A stretch of DNA of 64,000 nucleotides from Hyphomicrobiaceae bacterium (GTDB lineage Bacteria > Pseudomonadota > Alphaproteobacteria > Rhizobiales > Hyphomicrobiaceae). Positions within the stretch are counted from its first letter, which is position 1; each line of letters starts with the position of its first letter. Made by a program: the position numbers and the translations under genes. The notes beneath the pieces are model-generated. The model saw only the letters and a program-made list of their open reading frames with translations. It did no database searches and was not told where the DNA came from. The DNA is taken from assembly GCA_022842785.1 (NCBI GenBank), contig JALHOW010000001.1:558001-622000 (forward strand). Direction: 5' to 3'. Positions 9,995-19,675 of the stretch are shown here, piece by piece.

Positions 9995-11611
9995 TTAGTT
10001 GCGCGCGTCGACCTTGATCATGTCGGCGGCTTTCTCCGCGATCATGATCGTTGGCGCATTCGTATTGCCGGAGGTCAGGTTCGGCATGATCGAGGCATCG
10101 ATCACGCGGAGGCCGCCAATGCCGTGCACGCGCAGGCGCGCGTCGACGACCGCCATTGGATCGTTCCCCATCTTGCAGGTGCCGCACGGGTGAAAGACCG
10201 TGGTGCCGCGCTCCATGGCGAACTGCAAGAACTCCTCGTCGCTTACACATTCCGGTCCAGGAAAGACCTCGCGGCGCACGAGCGGCTTGAAGGCGGCCTG
10301 CTCGGAGATGTGCCGTGCGAGCTTCAATCCCGCGAGAGTGACGCGGCGGTCGCTCTCGGCCGCGAGATAGTTGGCGACGATGGAGGGCTTCTCCTTGGGA
10401 TCCGACGAAACAATGTGCTGATGGCCGCGACTATCGGGTCGGAGCACGCAGATCGTCGAGGACACGCCGGCAAACTTGTGCAGGCCTTTGCCGGGTGCGT
10501 CGGCCGAGAAGGGGATGAAGTGGAACTGGATGTCGGGCTCGTCGAGTTCGGGCGTCGACTTGGCAAAGACGCCGGCCGGCGCCGCACCATTCGCGAGAAT
10601 GCCGCGGCGGCTGAACGCATATTCGAGCCCGGTCTTCAGCTGCAGCAGCGGGCTATGCCATACGGCATTGAGGCTGTAGGGAAGCGTGACCTCATAGACG
10701 GAACGGACCTGATAGTGATCCTGCAGGTTCTCACCGACACCGTTCAGCTCGTGGCGCACCGGGATGCCGACTTTCTTGAGCGCGTCGCCCTGGCCGATGC
10801 CCGACAGCTCCAAAATCTGCGGGCTGCCGATGGCCCCTGCCGCAAGCAGAACCTCGCGGCGTGCTTTGATGGATCGCTTTTCACCGCCGACGGAGAAGTG
10901 CACACCTGAGGCGCGCTTTTCGTCGAGCGCGATGCCCTCGACCTCGGCGTGTGTGATCACGCGAAGGTTGGCGCGGTTGGCGGCATCGCGCAGATACGTG
11001 ACCGCCGTCGAGCCGCGCCGGCCGTCCCGGATCGTGTACTGGTAGAAGCCGGCGCCCTCCTGGGACTTGCCGTTGAAATCTTCGGTCGGCGGAATGCCGG
11101 CCTCGACGGAAGCTTCCACGAAAGCCGAGCAGAGCGGGTTGTCCATCCGTCTGTCGGTGACCGAGAGCGGGCCGCCTGCGCCGTGCAGTTCGTCGGCACC
11201 GCGCTCCTGGTTCTCGGCGCGCTTGAAGTAGGGAAGCACGTCGTCGTACGACCAGCCGACATTGCCGAGCTGGCGCCACACGTCGTAGTCGCGCGCCTGT
11301 CCGCGCACATAGAGAAGGCCGTTGATGGCACTCGAGCCGCCGAGCACGCGACCGCGCGGCCACGGGACATAGCGCCCGCCGAGATGCGGTTCGGGGCCTG
11401 CCGCGTACTGCCAGGTGATGTCGGGATTGTACATCGTGCGGAAGTAGCCGCCCGGGATGTGGATCCACGGGTTCGTATCGCGGCCGCCGGCCTCCAGCAG
11501 CGCCACTGTCACGCCCGCTTGCTCGCTCAGCCTATTGGCGAGCACACAACCTGCCGAGCCCGCGCCCACGATGACGTAGTCGTAGCTGCCCTCGTCCTTC
11601 CCAACCGTCAT
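9995..11611 (-). CDS. GMC family FAD-dependent oxidoreductase (second copy)
   Basis: A 538-residue paralogue of the protein at 4319-5953. The FAD motif GAGSAG is at residues 16-21, with the GMC signature [21 protein letters not shown] and the C-terminal [10 protein letters not shown] with the catalytic His. The C-terminal [21 protein letters not shown] matches the family's FAD-covering end. The start is the ATG preceded by GGGGAGGCAGG. The frame stays open 35 codons further upstream in Arg-rich sequence without a ribosome-binding site. It probably oxidises an alcohol, substrate unknown. It converges on nuoC with 21 bases between the stops. Confidence 0.9.
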   Translation of the reverse strand: MTVGKDEGSYDYVIVGAGSAGCVLANRLSEQAGVTVALLEAGGRDTNPWIHIPGGYFRTMYNPDITWQYAAGPEPHLGGRYVPWPRGRVLGGSSAINGLLYVRGQARDYDVWRQLGNVGWSYDDVLPYFKRAENQERGADELHGAGGPLSVTDRRMDNPLCSAFVEASVEAGIPPTEDFNGKSQEGAGFYQYTIRDGRRGSTAVTYLRDAANRANLRVITHAEVEGIALDEKRASGVHFSVGGEKRSIKARREVLLAAGAIGSPQILELSGIGQGDALKKVGIPVRHELNGVGENLQDHYQVRSVYEVTLPYSLNAVWHSPLLQLKTGLEYAFSRRGILANGAAPAGVFAKSTPELDEPDIQFHFIPFSADAPGKGLHKFAGVSSTICVLRPDSRGHQHIVSSDPKEKPSIVANYLAAESDRRVTLAGLKLARHISEQAAFKPLVRREVFPGPECVSDEEFLQFAMERGTTVFHPCGTCKMGNDPMAVVDARLRVHGIGGLRVIDASIMPNLTSGNTNAPTIMIAEKAADMIKVDARN

Positions 11612-11746
11612 CCTGCCTCCCCGTCGATCATGTCGTCGGCGCCGCTGGCGGGCGCCCGTCGCCGGGGAATGTACACGGAATGCCGGAAAGATCGACTCTT
11701 CAGGACGGGGCGGCACGGCCGAGCCAAGCGCGGGGGCCGGGAGCCG

Positions 11747-12336
11747 CTAGGGCGCGTCGATGAACTGCAGCTTAGGCCAGTGCTCATGCCACTTTTCGCA
11801 GCCTGCCGCGCGGAGTACACGTCCGGCTTGGCCGCAGACGCAGGCGTCGGGCGCACGATGAGTCCGATCAGATCTTGGAGGCCATGCGGGGCGAGAATTG
11901 TAATACGCCCATCCTCGACGCGCGCGGCAATGGCTGTTGCCGTCTCGGGCCAATGGGCAATCGCATCCGCGGCGTCCCGATAGGGCGGGTCGCCATTGGG
12001 GCCATGCATGCGGGCTTGGTTGTGAACGGACCACGGCAAGGCGGGAGCTGCAGCGCATAGGCGTTGCTGTATGGACAAGTCTGCAGTGGGGCGCACGTCT
12101 GCTGCATCGTAGTACACGACGTCGATATCGCTGCCGGGAACGGGGCTCGCCGAAAAGCCGTGCAGATAATCCCAGACGACGTTGCGCAGGAGGCCGGCGC
12201 CGATCCAGCAGTCCTTCACGCCGAGGGCTGCAACGGTCCTCAATGGCTGGAGCACATGGGACTGGGCGCCAAGAAAGTCGTCGACCTCATCGGTGCGCAG
12301 CATCGGTGGATTTACCGTGCAAGGGGCTTGGCGCAT
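11747..12336 (-). pseudogene. Nucleotidyltransferase family protein (DUF925-like), apparent frameshift near C-terminus
   Basis: The reading frame from 12336 encodes a nucleotidyltransferase-fold protein: CWIGAGLLRNVVWDYLHGF followed by the metal-binding GSDIDVVYYD. Near the end, after ...DVYSARQAAK, the frame runs into Arg/Ser/Pro-rich nonsense to 11608. The neighbouring frame gives the expected family ending KWHEHWPKLQFIDAP and a stop at 11747. The switch falls in a run of four A in the mRNA (T4 at 11793-11796), and one extra A would restore a continuous frame. This is a one-base deletion or a sequencing or assembly error. The start is uncertain: ATG at 12336 has GGGA upstream, and 12357 and 12303 are alternatives. 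Function and substrate are unknown. Confidence 0.7.
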
Positions 12337-12612
12337 AGGGTCCCACCCTATGGTCATGTTACGTGGCCAACGGAACAATCAGCCTTACTACGTTGTTAAT
12401 ACTCGCATCGGCACCCCAACTTGATCTTCCCGGACCAAGAGTGGCCGATGCACGTAGGTAAACCTTAATACGACCCGCCTATACTTGCCCTCTGGAATAG
12501 GAAACGGCCCATGTCGAGGGGGGAACGAAGATCCCCGGCACGAGGCTTGCTAGCCAGAGCCTGAGTAGAGGCTCGGGGGTATCCGCTTCGGCGGCTGCCC
12601 GGGGAGTCGAGT

Positions 12613-13572
12613 ATGGCACGCGGTAAAGTTGGTATTGCACTTGGCGGCGGCGCAGCGCGCGGGTGGGCACACATCGGGGTGCTCCGCGCTCTCGCCCAGG
12701 TCGGCGTGGTCCCGGATATCATCGCCGGAACGTCGATCGGTGCCGTCGTGGGGGGCTGCTTCGCGGCGGGACGCCTCGATGAGCTCGAAGGCTTTGCCCG
12801 CGATCTCACCAAACGCAAGATCTTCGGCTATCTCGATTTCAACCTCTCCGGGTCGGGCCTGATCACGGGACAGCGCGTCGTCGAGCGTCTCGAGGGCCAT
12901 CTCCAGCATCTCCAGATCGAGAACATGGAGTCCCGTTTTGCGGCGGTTGCGACCGAGTTCGGCACCGGACAGGAGACCTGGATCACGCGCGGACCGCTGG
13001 TCGAGGCCATGCGAGCCTCCTATGCGCTCCCCGGCATCTTCAAGCCCGTTCGCATCAACAACCGCTGGCTTATGGATGGTGCGCTCTGCAACCCTGTGCC
13101 CGCATCGGTCTGCCGGGCTCTCGGCGCGCGCTACGTCATCGCGGTCAATCTCAATTCCGACGCCTGCGGTCGTGGCAATCAGTTTCCGGAGCTCGATGGT
13201 GGCCTGATGGAGCCGACACCGCCTCCGCCGCCCGAGCCCCCTCCGGCCCGCACGCTCGCCAATGGTTTTGGTGCGCGCAACCTCATCAAGCGACAGCTCT
13301 TTGGCGGTGGTGACAGCAGCCCTGGCATCTCCAGTGTCATGGTCGATGCCTTCAACATCGTTCAGGATCGGATCGCGCGTTCGCGCCTCGCCGGCGACCC
13401 GCCGGATGCGATCATCAATCCGCGCCTAGCCGGCATCGGGCTCTTCGATTTCCACTCGGCTGATGCGCTCATCTCGCGCGGCATGGCCGCCGCTCAGCGC
13501 GAAGCCGAAGACATCCGCCGCGAGATCGCCGCCCGCGAAGCGGCAACGCAGCGTCACCTCGTTTCCGCCTGA
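12613..13572 (+). CDS. Patatin-like phospholipase (RssA-like)
   Basis: A 319-residue cytoplasmic patatin-fold serine hydrolase. The oxyanion loop GGGAARG is at residues 11-17, the nucleophile elbow GTSIG at 39-43 (Ser41), and the catalytic Asp in the DGA motif at D155. This is a Ser-Asp dyad as in patatins and RssA. A proline-rich insert (TPPPPPEPPPA) lies near residue 205-220. The start fits MARGKVGIALGGG. Two further patatin genes lie at 19676 and 20686. The lipid substrate is unknown. A weak inverted repeat (13571-13578 with 13606-13613) follows the stop. Confidence 0.9.
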   Translation: MARGKVGIALGGGAARGWAHIGVLRALAQVGVVPDIIAGTSIGAVVGGCFAAGRLDELEGFARDLTKRKIFGYLDFNLSGSGLITGQRVVERLEGHLQHLQIENMESRFAAVATEFGTGQETWITRGPLVEAMRASYALPGIFKPVRINNRWLMDGALCNPVPASVCRALGARYVIAVNLNSDACGRGNQFPELDGGLMEPTPPPPPEPPPARTLANGFGARNLIKRQLFGGGDSSPGISSVMVDAFNIVQDRIARSRLAGDPPDAIINPRLAGIGLFDFHSADALISRGMAAAQREAEDIRREIAAREAATQRHLVSA

Positions 13573-13613
13573 TCCAGCATCCGCCGCTCGACGCGCGCGA
13601 TTGACGCTGGATC
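13571..13613 (+). terminator. Possible hairpin after the patatin gene
   Basis: GATCCAGC (13571-13578) pairs perfectly with GCTGGATC (13606-13613) around a 27-base loop that is itself GC-rich. There is no T run, so this could be a rho-dependent pause site or chance. Confidence 0.25.
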
Positions 13614-13695
13614 GCCAGCGCCGGTCGTGTTCTTGTGCGCCTCCCCGAACAATAAGGCCCTCCATCAAGTGGGCTGATACGCGGGCGGAAGCGCG

Positions 13696-14640
13696 ATGCA
13701 GGACAGAAACACAGACGCGGAGGCTACGCGCCGCGCCGCGATCGCTGTGGCGAACGATCGTCTCGACGTATTCGCCGTCGGCATTCTGACCTTGCTATGC
13801 GTGTTCCTCGGCATCGGTCAGGTGGCGATGAAAGTCGCTAATACGGGCATCTCGCCGATCCTGCAAGGAGGCCTCCGCTCGCTGCTCGCAGCGGGACTCG
13901 TCGGCCTCTTCTGCGCCGTGCGCGGCATCTCGCTCCGCGTGAACCGCATCGTGCTCGTGCCGATGATCCTCTCGGCTCTCTTCTTCACGGCCGAGTTTGC
14001 CTTTCTGTATCCCGGCCTCGATCGCACGACGGCCTCGCGCGCGGTCATCTTCCTTTACACATCGCCCTTCGTCGTGGCCTTGGGCGCGCATTTTCTCATC
14101 CCCGGCGATCGACTGACGTTCTCCAAAACTGCGGGCCTGCTCGCCGCGCTTGCCGGCATCATGATCGTGCTGGCCGGGCGCGAGACGAAGGGTGTCAGCT
14201 CCCTCACGGGCGATCTTCTTTGCCTCGCTGGTGGTATTTCCTGGGGCTTTCTCACACTCACCGTGCGGGCGACGCGGCTCGCAGCGGAGCGTCCCGAGCG
14301 CGTGATCTTCATGCAGCTCTTGATCTCCGGCATTCTGCTCTGGCTCATCTCGCTGGCGCTCGGCGAGCGCGGGATCACCGATCCATCACCCCTCGTGCTG
14401 AGTGCGTTCGGCTACACCGTCGTCTTCGTCGCCTTCATCACTTTCACCACGAGCCTCTGGCTCATGACGCGCTATCCGGCGTCGCGCGTGATGGCGTTCC
14501 TGATGATCACGCCTGTATTCGGCGTTGCTGCGGGCGTGCTTCTGCTCGACGAGCCGCTGACCATCCATTTGGGCGTCGGTCTGATCATCGTGATCCTCGG
14601 CCTTTGGCTGGTGAACCGTCCGACGGCAAAAACAAAATAA
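13696..14640 (+). CDS. EamA/DMT family transporter
   Basis: A 314-residue inner-membrane protein with about ten hydrophobic helices arranged as two EamA repeats. The first begins LDVFAVGILTLLCVFLGIGQVAMK and the second LLCLAGGISWGFLTLTVRATRL. The C-terminus ends with LGVGLIIVILGLWLVNRPTA, characteristic of the family. The start is an ATG with GGAAGC upstream. The substrate is not predictable. The TAA stop is directly followed by the nested-hairpin repeat at 14641, which separates it from convergent xseA. Confidence 0.9.
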   Translation: MQDRNTDAEATRRAAIAVANDRLDVFAVGILTLLCVFLGIGQVAMKVANTGISPILQGGLRSLLAAGLVGLFCAVRGISLRVNRIVLVPMILSALFFTAEFAFLYPGLDRTTASRAVIFLYTSPFVVALGAHFLIPGDRLTFSKTAGLLAALAGIMIVLAGRETKGVSSLTGDLLCLAGGISWGFLTLTVRATRLAAERPERVIFMQLLISGILLWLISLALGERGITDPSPLVLSAFGYTVVFVAFITFTTSLWLMTRYPASRVMAFLMITPVFGVAAGVLLLDEPLTIHLGVGLIIVILGLWLVNRPTAKTK

Positions 14641-14775
14641 AAGCGGGTGGGTTCGGGAGGGTGTCCCTCCCGATGGAGCGCGAGACCAGTCTCGCTCGCG
14701 CCGCAGGCGCGAACAGGGCTGCCGCCCTGTAACCCACCCGGGGGACACCCCCGGACCCCCGTCTTTTATGGACTT
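14641..14775. repeat. Interspersed nested-hairpin repeat, copy A
   Basis: A 135-bp element filling the space between the convergent stops of the EamA gene and xseA. It is a string of inverted repeats: GGGAGGG/CCCTCCC around TGT, GCGAGAC/GTCTCGC, GCGCC/GGCGC, ACAGGGC/GCCCTGT, GGGGG/CCCCC around ACA. A longer-range pair, CGGGTGGGTT (14644-14653) with AACCCACCCG (14731-14740), encloses several of them. The two ends, read inward, are related (AAGTCCATAAAAGACGGGGG at the xseA side). The same element occurs reversed at 29778-29948 and as two halves at 52684-52845. Confidence 0.8.
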
Positions 14776-16368
14776 TCAGAACAGCGAGCCCTGGCCCTCC
14801 GGGCCGCTGCGCTTGGCTGCACGCGGCTTCGGCGGTTCGATTGATTTCGTCTCAGACGGCTCCACCGCTGTTATGCGCGCACCCGCACTGCCGTCCGCAA
14901 GCTCGATGCCGACATGCGCATCAACTGCGAGCGCTGCGATCGAGCGCACTGCGCGCCCATCCTGATCGCGCACGACGGCAAAACCGCGCTTGAGCACACT
15001 CTGATAGCTGAGCGAGGCAAGCATCTGGGCTTGCGCATCGAGCGCGCGCCGTTCGAGTACGAGGCGGCCTGCAAAAGCTTGGGTGAGGCGTCTCGAGGAA
15101 TTGATGAATCGTTCGTCCAGCCGAGCGACTCTCTGCACGAGCGCGTGCGGCGTGTGGCGTGCGGCGACGCGCTCATAACGCGTGCGCCCCGTGGACGTAC
15201 GACGCGCCAGTGCCGTGAGGCCGGCGCGCTGGGCACGTTCGAGGCGCTGACGATCGCGATCGAGAAGCTGGCCCACGAGCCGCGGCTGAAAGCGCGCTTC
15301 TATGCGCGCGAGGCGTTTGCCATGAGCCTGCGTGTTAGCCGCGAGTGCGCGCGCGAGGCGACGCTCGACGGCATCGAAGCGCTGTCGCGGCAGTGCGAGC
15401 AGATCTTCGAGGCGCGGGAGGCCGCGTGCAGCTGCTTTGAGATGCGTGCGTGCGGCGTCGATCGTGCGGCGGACGGATTTTCCGAGACGCAGCGCGAGAT
15501 CGCCGATGCTCTCGACGAGTTCGCCGTGCTTGGGCACAGCCCACTCGGCAGCTTTGGTTGGTGTCGGCGCGCGGGCGTCCGCCGCGAGGTCGATGAGTGT
15601 CCAGTCCGTCTCATGCCCGACGGCAGAAATGAGCGGAATAGTGCTCTCGGCCGCCGCGCGAACGACGATCTCGTCGTTGAAGCCCCATAGATCTTCGAGG
15701 CTGCCGCCGCCGCGCGCGACGATGAGGACATCCGGGCGCGGTACGGGGCCGCCCGGTGTGATGGCATTGAACCCACGAATGGCCGCCGCCACTTCCTTTG
15801 CACTGGTTTCGCCCTGCACGCGCACCGGCCATACGATGACGTGCGCCGGATAGCGCTCCTCGAAGCCGTGCAGCATGTCACGAATGACGGCGCCGGTCGG
15901 CGAGGTGACGATGCCGACGACGCGCGGCAGATATGGCAGCGGCTTCTTGCGCTCTTCCGCGAAGAGGCCCTCGGCGGTGAGCTTGCGCCGGCGCTCTTCG
16001 AGGAGCGCCATGAGCGCGCCGACGCCAGCTGGTTCGAGCGCCTCGACCACGATCTGATATTTTGACGAGCCGGGGTAACTCGTCACCTTGCCCGTTGCGA
16101 TGACCTCGAGCCCTTCCTCGGGCTTGAACCGGAGTTTTTGGAAGACCCCACGCCAGATCACCGCCTCGATCTTGGCCTTGTCGTCCTTGAGGGCGAAATA
16201 GCAATGGCCCGAGGCGTGCGGCCCGCGATAACCGGAAATTTCGCCACGTAGACGGACGAATCCGAAATTGTCCTCCAGCGAACGCTTTATCGCGTTGGAG
16301 AGTTCGGAAACCGTGAGTTCCGGATTGTTGCTGGCGCCGGCACGGCCGGCGCGTACTGGCTCTGCCAC
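14776..16368 (-). CDS. xseA: Exodeoxyribonuclease VII large subunit
   Basis: A 530-residue subunit of the single-strand exonuclease used in repair. An N-terminal OB fold is followed by the catalytic region with [38 protein letters not shown] and the block [24 protein letters not shown] long Arg/Ala-rich coiled-coil domain comes next, and the C-terminus contains [19 protein letters not shown] start giving VAEPVRAG... fits the family N-terminus, although no strong ribosome-binding site precedes it. The frame stays open to an ATG at 16497. The small subunit gene xseB is not adjacent. It is transcribed divergently from purD. Confidence 0.94.
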   Translation of the reverse strand: MAEPVRAGRAGASNNPELTVSELSNAIKRSLEDNFGFVRLRGEISGYRGPHASGHCYFALKDDKAKIEAVIWRGVFQKLRFKPEEGLEVIATGKVTSYPGSSKYQIVVEALEPAGVGALMALLEERRRKLTAEGLFAEERKKPLPYLPRVVGIVTSPTGAVIRDMLHGFEERYPAHVIVWPVRVQGETSAKEVAAAIRGFNAITPGGPVPRPDVLIVARGGGSLEDLWGFNDEIVVRAAAESTIPLISAVGHETDWTLIDLAADARAPTPTKAAEWAVPKHGELVESIGDLALRLGKSVRRTIDAARTHLKAAARGLPRLEDLLALPRQRFDAVERRLARALAANTQAHGKRLARIEARFQPRLVGQLLDRDRQRLERAQRAGLTALARRTSTGRTRYERVAARHTPHALVQRVARLDERFINSSRRLTQAFAGRLVLERRALDAQAQMLASLSYQSVLKRGFAVVRDQDGRAVRSIAALAVDAHVGIELADGSAGARITAVEPSETKSIEPPKPRAAKRSGPEGQGSLF

Positions 16369-16534
16369 GAATCGCACCCGTTTGTTACAACGACGTTCAT
16401 GATACACGAAGGTGGCCACAGCAAGAGCCGCGGAGGGGATATCCTCGTGGCGCCACGGCGTGATCAAATCGGCGAACCGTCGACGTTCCGAGGCCATTCG
16501 AGGCCCGGCGCACGGGATACTGAGAGGCTAGCGG

Positions 16535-17827
16535 ATGAACGTCCTACTGATCGGTTCCGGCGGGAGGGAGCATGCGCTCGCCTGGGCATTGGCGGCAAGT
16601 CCGCTGCTGACCAAGCTCTACTGCGCTCCTGGCAATGCCGGCATTGCCGACGTTGCTGAATGCGTCCCGATCTCGATCGATGATCATCCCGCGATTGTTC
16701 AATTCGCCAAGCAGAATGCGATCGATCTCGTTGTCGTCGGACCCGAGCAGCCGCTCGTCGCCGGGATCGTCGATGATCTCGCCGCTGCCGGCATCAAGTC
16801 ATTCGGACCGACTCGCGCCGCAGCCCAGCTCGAAGGCTCGAAGGGTTACACCAAGGATCTCTGCGCCGAGCTTGGCATGCCGACCGGCGCCTATCGTCGT
16901 TTCACGGAGGCTGCGCCGGCCAAAGCCTATGCCGCCGCCCAGTCTCTTCCGATCGTCATCAAGGCCGATGGTCTCGCGGCCGGCAAAGGCGTCACCATCG
17001 CGACGACGCGTGCCGACGCGGACGACGCCATCGATGCCTGCTTCGCGGGGGCATTCGGCAGCGCCGGTTATGAGGTCGTCGTCGAGGAATTTCTAGACGG
17101 CGAGGAAGCGAGCTTCTTCGCTCTCGTCGACGGCACGCATGCGCTCGCGCTTGCAACGGCGCAGGATCACAAGCGCGTCGGCGATGGCGACACGGGACCG
17201 AACACGGGCGGCATGGGCGCCTATTCACCTGCACCGATCATGACGCCGGCGCTTGTTCAGCGCACCATGGACGAGATCATTCTGCCGACCGTGCGCGGTA
17301 TGGCGGCGCGCGGCATACCGTTTCGCGGCGTGCTCTATGCCGGCCTCATGCTGACGGCGGAGGGGCCCAAGCTCATCGAATACAATACGCGCTTCGGCGA
17401 TCCCGAGACGCAGGTGCTCATGATGCGCCTCAAGTCCGATCTCCTCGCGGCGCTCCTCGCGGCAGCCGACGGCGTGCTCGGGACATTCGATCTGCGCTGG
17501 TCCGATGACGTCGCACTCACCGTTGCCATGGCCTCGAATGGCTATCCGGGCGTCTACGAAAAAGGCACCGAGATTCGCGGCCTCGAGGCGGCCGAAGCGT
17601 TGGAGGGCGTCGAGATCTTTCATGCCGGGACTGAGCGGCGTGACGGCCGACTGCTTGCGACGGGTGGGCGCGTGTTGAACGTAACAGCACGCGGACGCAC
17701 CGTCGCCGAGGCCCAGGCACGGGCTTACGCGGCAATCGATCGGATCGACTGGCCGGGCGGCTTCTGCCGTCGCGACATCGGCTGGCGCGCTATCGCACGC
17801 GAGCGTCAGAAGAAGGCTGGCGGATGA
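16535..17827 (+). CDS. purD: Phosphoribosylamine--glycine ligase
   Basis: A 430-residue ATP-grasp enzyme of de novo purine synthesis, joining phosphoribosylamine and glycine to form GAR. It begins with the family N-terminus [19 protein letters not shown] and continues with the ATP-grasp segments [31 protein letters not shown] and [21 protein letters not shown], then the metal-binding [15 protein letters not shown] lies 7 bases before the ATG. Its stop overlaps the next start (ATGA at 17824), making it the first gene of a five-gene run with two hydrolases and two patatins. Confidence 0.97.
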   Translation: MNVLLIGSGGREHALAWALAASPLLTKLYCAPGNAGIADVAECVPISIDDHPAIVQFAKQNAIDLVVVGPEQPLVAGIVDDLAAAGIKSFGPTRAAAQLEGSKGYTKDLCAELGMPTGAYRRFTEAAPAKAYAAAQSLPIVIKADGLAAGKGVTIATTRADADDAIDACFAGAFGSAGYEVVVEEFLDGEEASFFALVDGTHALALATAQDHKRVGDGDTGPNTGGMGAYSPAPIMTPALVQRTMDEIILPTVRGMAARGIPFRGVLYAGLMLTAEGPKLIEYNTRFGDPETQVLMMRLKSDLLAALLAAADGVLGTFDLRWSDDVALTVAMASNGYPGVYEKGTEIRGLEAAEALEGVEIFHAGTERRDGRLLATGGRVLNVTARGRTVAEAQARAYAAIDRIDWPGGFCRRDIGWRAIARERQKKAGG

Positions 17828-18735
17828 CAACTCTGGCCGAGCTGTTTCCCGGGTTCTCCGAGGAGCGCGTTACTGTGCGCGGCGTCGAGATTTTCGCGCG
17901 CGTGGGAGGCAGTGGCCCCCCGCTGCTATTGCTCCACGGTTATCCCGAGACGCACGCCTGCTGGCATCGCGTGGCGCCGGAACTGGCCCGCCATTTCACG
18001 ATCGTCGCGCCGGATCTGCGCGGCTATGGCCGCAGTGGCTGCCCCTCGGCGGACGGCAATCAACGCGCCTACTCGAAGCGCACGATGGCCCTCGACATGG
18101 TGGCGCTTATGTCAGAGCTCGGCTTCGAGCGTTTCGCCGTCATGGGCCATGACCGAGGCGCCCGCGTGGGCTTCCGCCTGGCGCTCGACGCGGAGCAGCG
18201 CGTGGATCGCCTTGTCCTGATAGATATCATCGCGACGAGCGATATCGCGCGGCTTCGCGACGAAGGCTTCAAGTTCGGTATGCTGCACGGGGTCTTCCTT
18301 TCCCAGCCGGCGCCGCTGCCGGAATCGCTCATCATCCAGGATCCCCGGGACTGGGTTGAAAGCCGATTTCGACGCGCGACACTGGCGAAGTCGCCCGATG
18401 TCATCCATCCTGTAGCCATGGCCGACTACATCGACATGCTGTCGCAAGCAGATCGCGTCCACGCGACGTGCGAGGACTACCGCTCGGAGCATCGTACGGA
18501 CGTGTTTCTCGACCAGAACGACCGCGAAGCCGGAGCCCGCATCAAGTGCCCGGTCCAGATCCTCTGGGCGACGGAAGGTTCGCTCGCCGAGATCGTCGAT
18601 CCGCTCGCCGTATGGGCGCCATGGTGTGCGCAGATCGTTGGCGCTCCCATCGAGAGCGGACATTTCATTCCCGAGGAAAATCCGGCGGCGCTGTATGAGC
18701 GGACGCTGCCGTTCCTGCTTGCAAAGGAGGCATGA
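17824..18735 (+). CDS. Alpha/beta hydrolase, haloacetate dehalogenase/epoxide hydrolase type
   Basis: A 303-residue cytoplasmic hydrolase. The oxyanion motif is [11 protein letters not shown]. The nucleophile elbow [15 protein letters not shown] has Asp as nucleophile, as in haloalkanoate dehalogenases and epoxide hydrolases rather than esterases. A C-terminal [10 protein letters not shown] supplies the catalytic His. Compared with its neighbour, the fluoroacetate-dehalogenase His-Trp pair is here His-Gly (MLHGVF), and the DYRAG tyrosine region reads DYRSE. Substrate choice has therefore probably diverged. It overlaps purD and the next gene by 4 bases each and is clearly a tandem duplicate of the latter. 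Confidence 0.87.
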   Translation: MTTLAELFPGFSEERVTVRGVEIFARVGGSGPPLLLLHGYPETHACWHRVAPELARHFTIVAPDLRGYGRSGCPSADGNQRAYSKRTMALDMVALMSELGFERFAVMGHDRGARVGFRLALDAEQRVDRLVLIDIIATSDIARLRDEGFKFGMLHGVFLSQPAPLPESLIIQDPRDWVESRFRRATLAKSPDVIHPVAMADYIDMLSQADRVHATCEDYRSEHRTDVFLDQNDREAGARIKCPVQILWATEGSLAEIVDPLAVWAPWCAQIVGAPIESGHFIPEENPAALYERTLPFLLAKEA

Positions 18736-19655
18736 CCATGGCCGGCCTGCCGGACCTCTTTCCGGGCTTCGAGACGCACGTCATCGATGTGCCGGGCGCC
18801 GAGATCTTCGCGCGCTCAGGTGGCAACGGACCGCCGCTGCTGCTGCTGCACGGGTACCCGCAGACACATGTGTGCTGGCACAAGATCGCGCCGGAGCTTG
18901 CGCGTCACTTCACGCTCGTCATCCCCGATTTGCGTGGATATGGCGCGAGCCGCGCCACGGAAAAAGCCGCGGAGGTCGATCCTCAGCATCTGGCTTATTC
19001 GAAGCGGGCCATGGCGGCCGATTTCGTCGCGATGATGCGGGTGCTCGGCCATGATCGCTTTGCTGTCGTGAGCCATGATCGCGGCGCGCGCGTCGGCTAT
19101 CGTCTCGCGCTCGATCATCCCGACAGCGTCTCGCGCCTCGCCGTTCTCGATATCGTCACGACGCTCGATGCCTGGGCGGATACGCGCAAAGAGACGGTCA
19201 TCGGGCGCTTCCACTGGAGCTTTCTCGCACGTCCGGCGCCCTTTCCGGAGACGCTCATCGGTCGCGATCCCGTATACTTTCTCGAGTATCTGCTGGCGCA
19301 ATGGACGGCGAGCGGAGATCTCTCGTCATTCGATCCCGCTGCGCTCGAGCACTACCGGGCCGCCTTCAAGAAACCCGAGGTCATTCACGCAAGCTGCGAG
19401 GACTACCGCGCCGGCGCGACGAGCGACGTGGCATTCGATGCTGCGGATCAAGCGGCGGGACGGCAGATCGCCTGCCCGATGCTGGCTCTCTGGGGTGTGG
19501 AGCGCGGGCAGGGCGCGATCAACACGCCGCTCAAGGCCTGGGAACCATGGTGCCCGCACATTCAGGGCGAGGGCGTCGTCTCGGGTCACTTCCTGCCCGA
19601 AGAGCAGCCTGCGGCAACCCTTTCGCACTTGGTTCCGTTCCTCCTTGCGAGCTGA
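18732..19655 (+). CDS. Alpha/beta hydrolase, fluoroacetate/haloacetate dehalogenase-like
   Basis: A 307-residue paralogue of the upstream gene. Features shared with characterised fluoroacetate dehalogenases are the nucleophile D116 in HDRGAR (the two Arg bind the carboxylate), H161-W162 in RFHWSFL, Y225 in EDYRAG and the catalytic H286 in SGHFLPEEQ. In the known enzymes H-W-Y form the halide pocket, so dehalogenation of a short haloacid is plausible. That remains inference, since epoxide hydrolases and uncharacterised homologues share parts of the pattern. The start overlaps the previous stop (ATGA). A second in-frame ATG two codons on is equally possible. Confidence 0.87.
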   Translation: MTMAGLPDLFPGFETHVIDVPGAEIFARSGGNGPPLLLLHGYPQTHVCWHKIAPELARHFTLVIPDLRGYGASRATEKAAEVDPQHLAYSKRAMAADFVAMMRVLGHDRFAVVSHDRGARVGYRLALDHPDSVSRLAVLDIVTTLDAWADTRKETVIGRFHWSFLARPAPFPETLIGRDPVYFLEYLLAQWTASGDLSSFDPAALEHYRAAFKKPEVIHASCEDYRAGATSDVAFDAADQAAGRQIACPMLALWGVERGQGAINTPLKAWEPWCPHIQGEGVVSGHFLPEEQPAATLSHLVPFLLAS

Positions 19656-19675
19656 GAAAAGTACGCACGGGAAAC

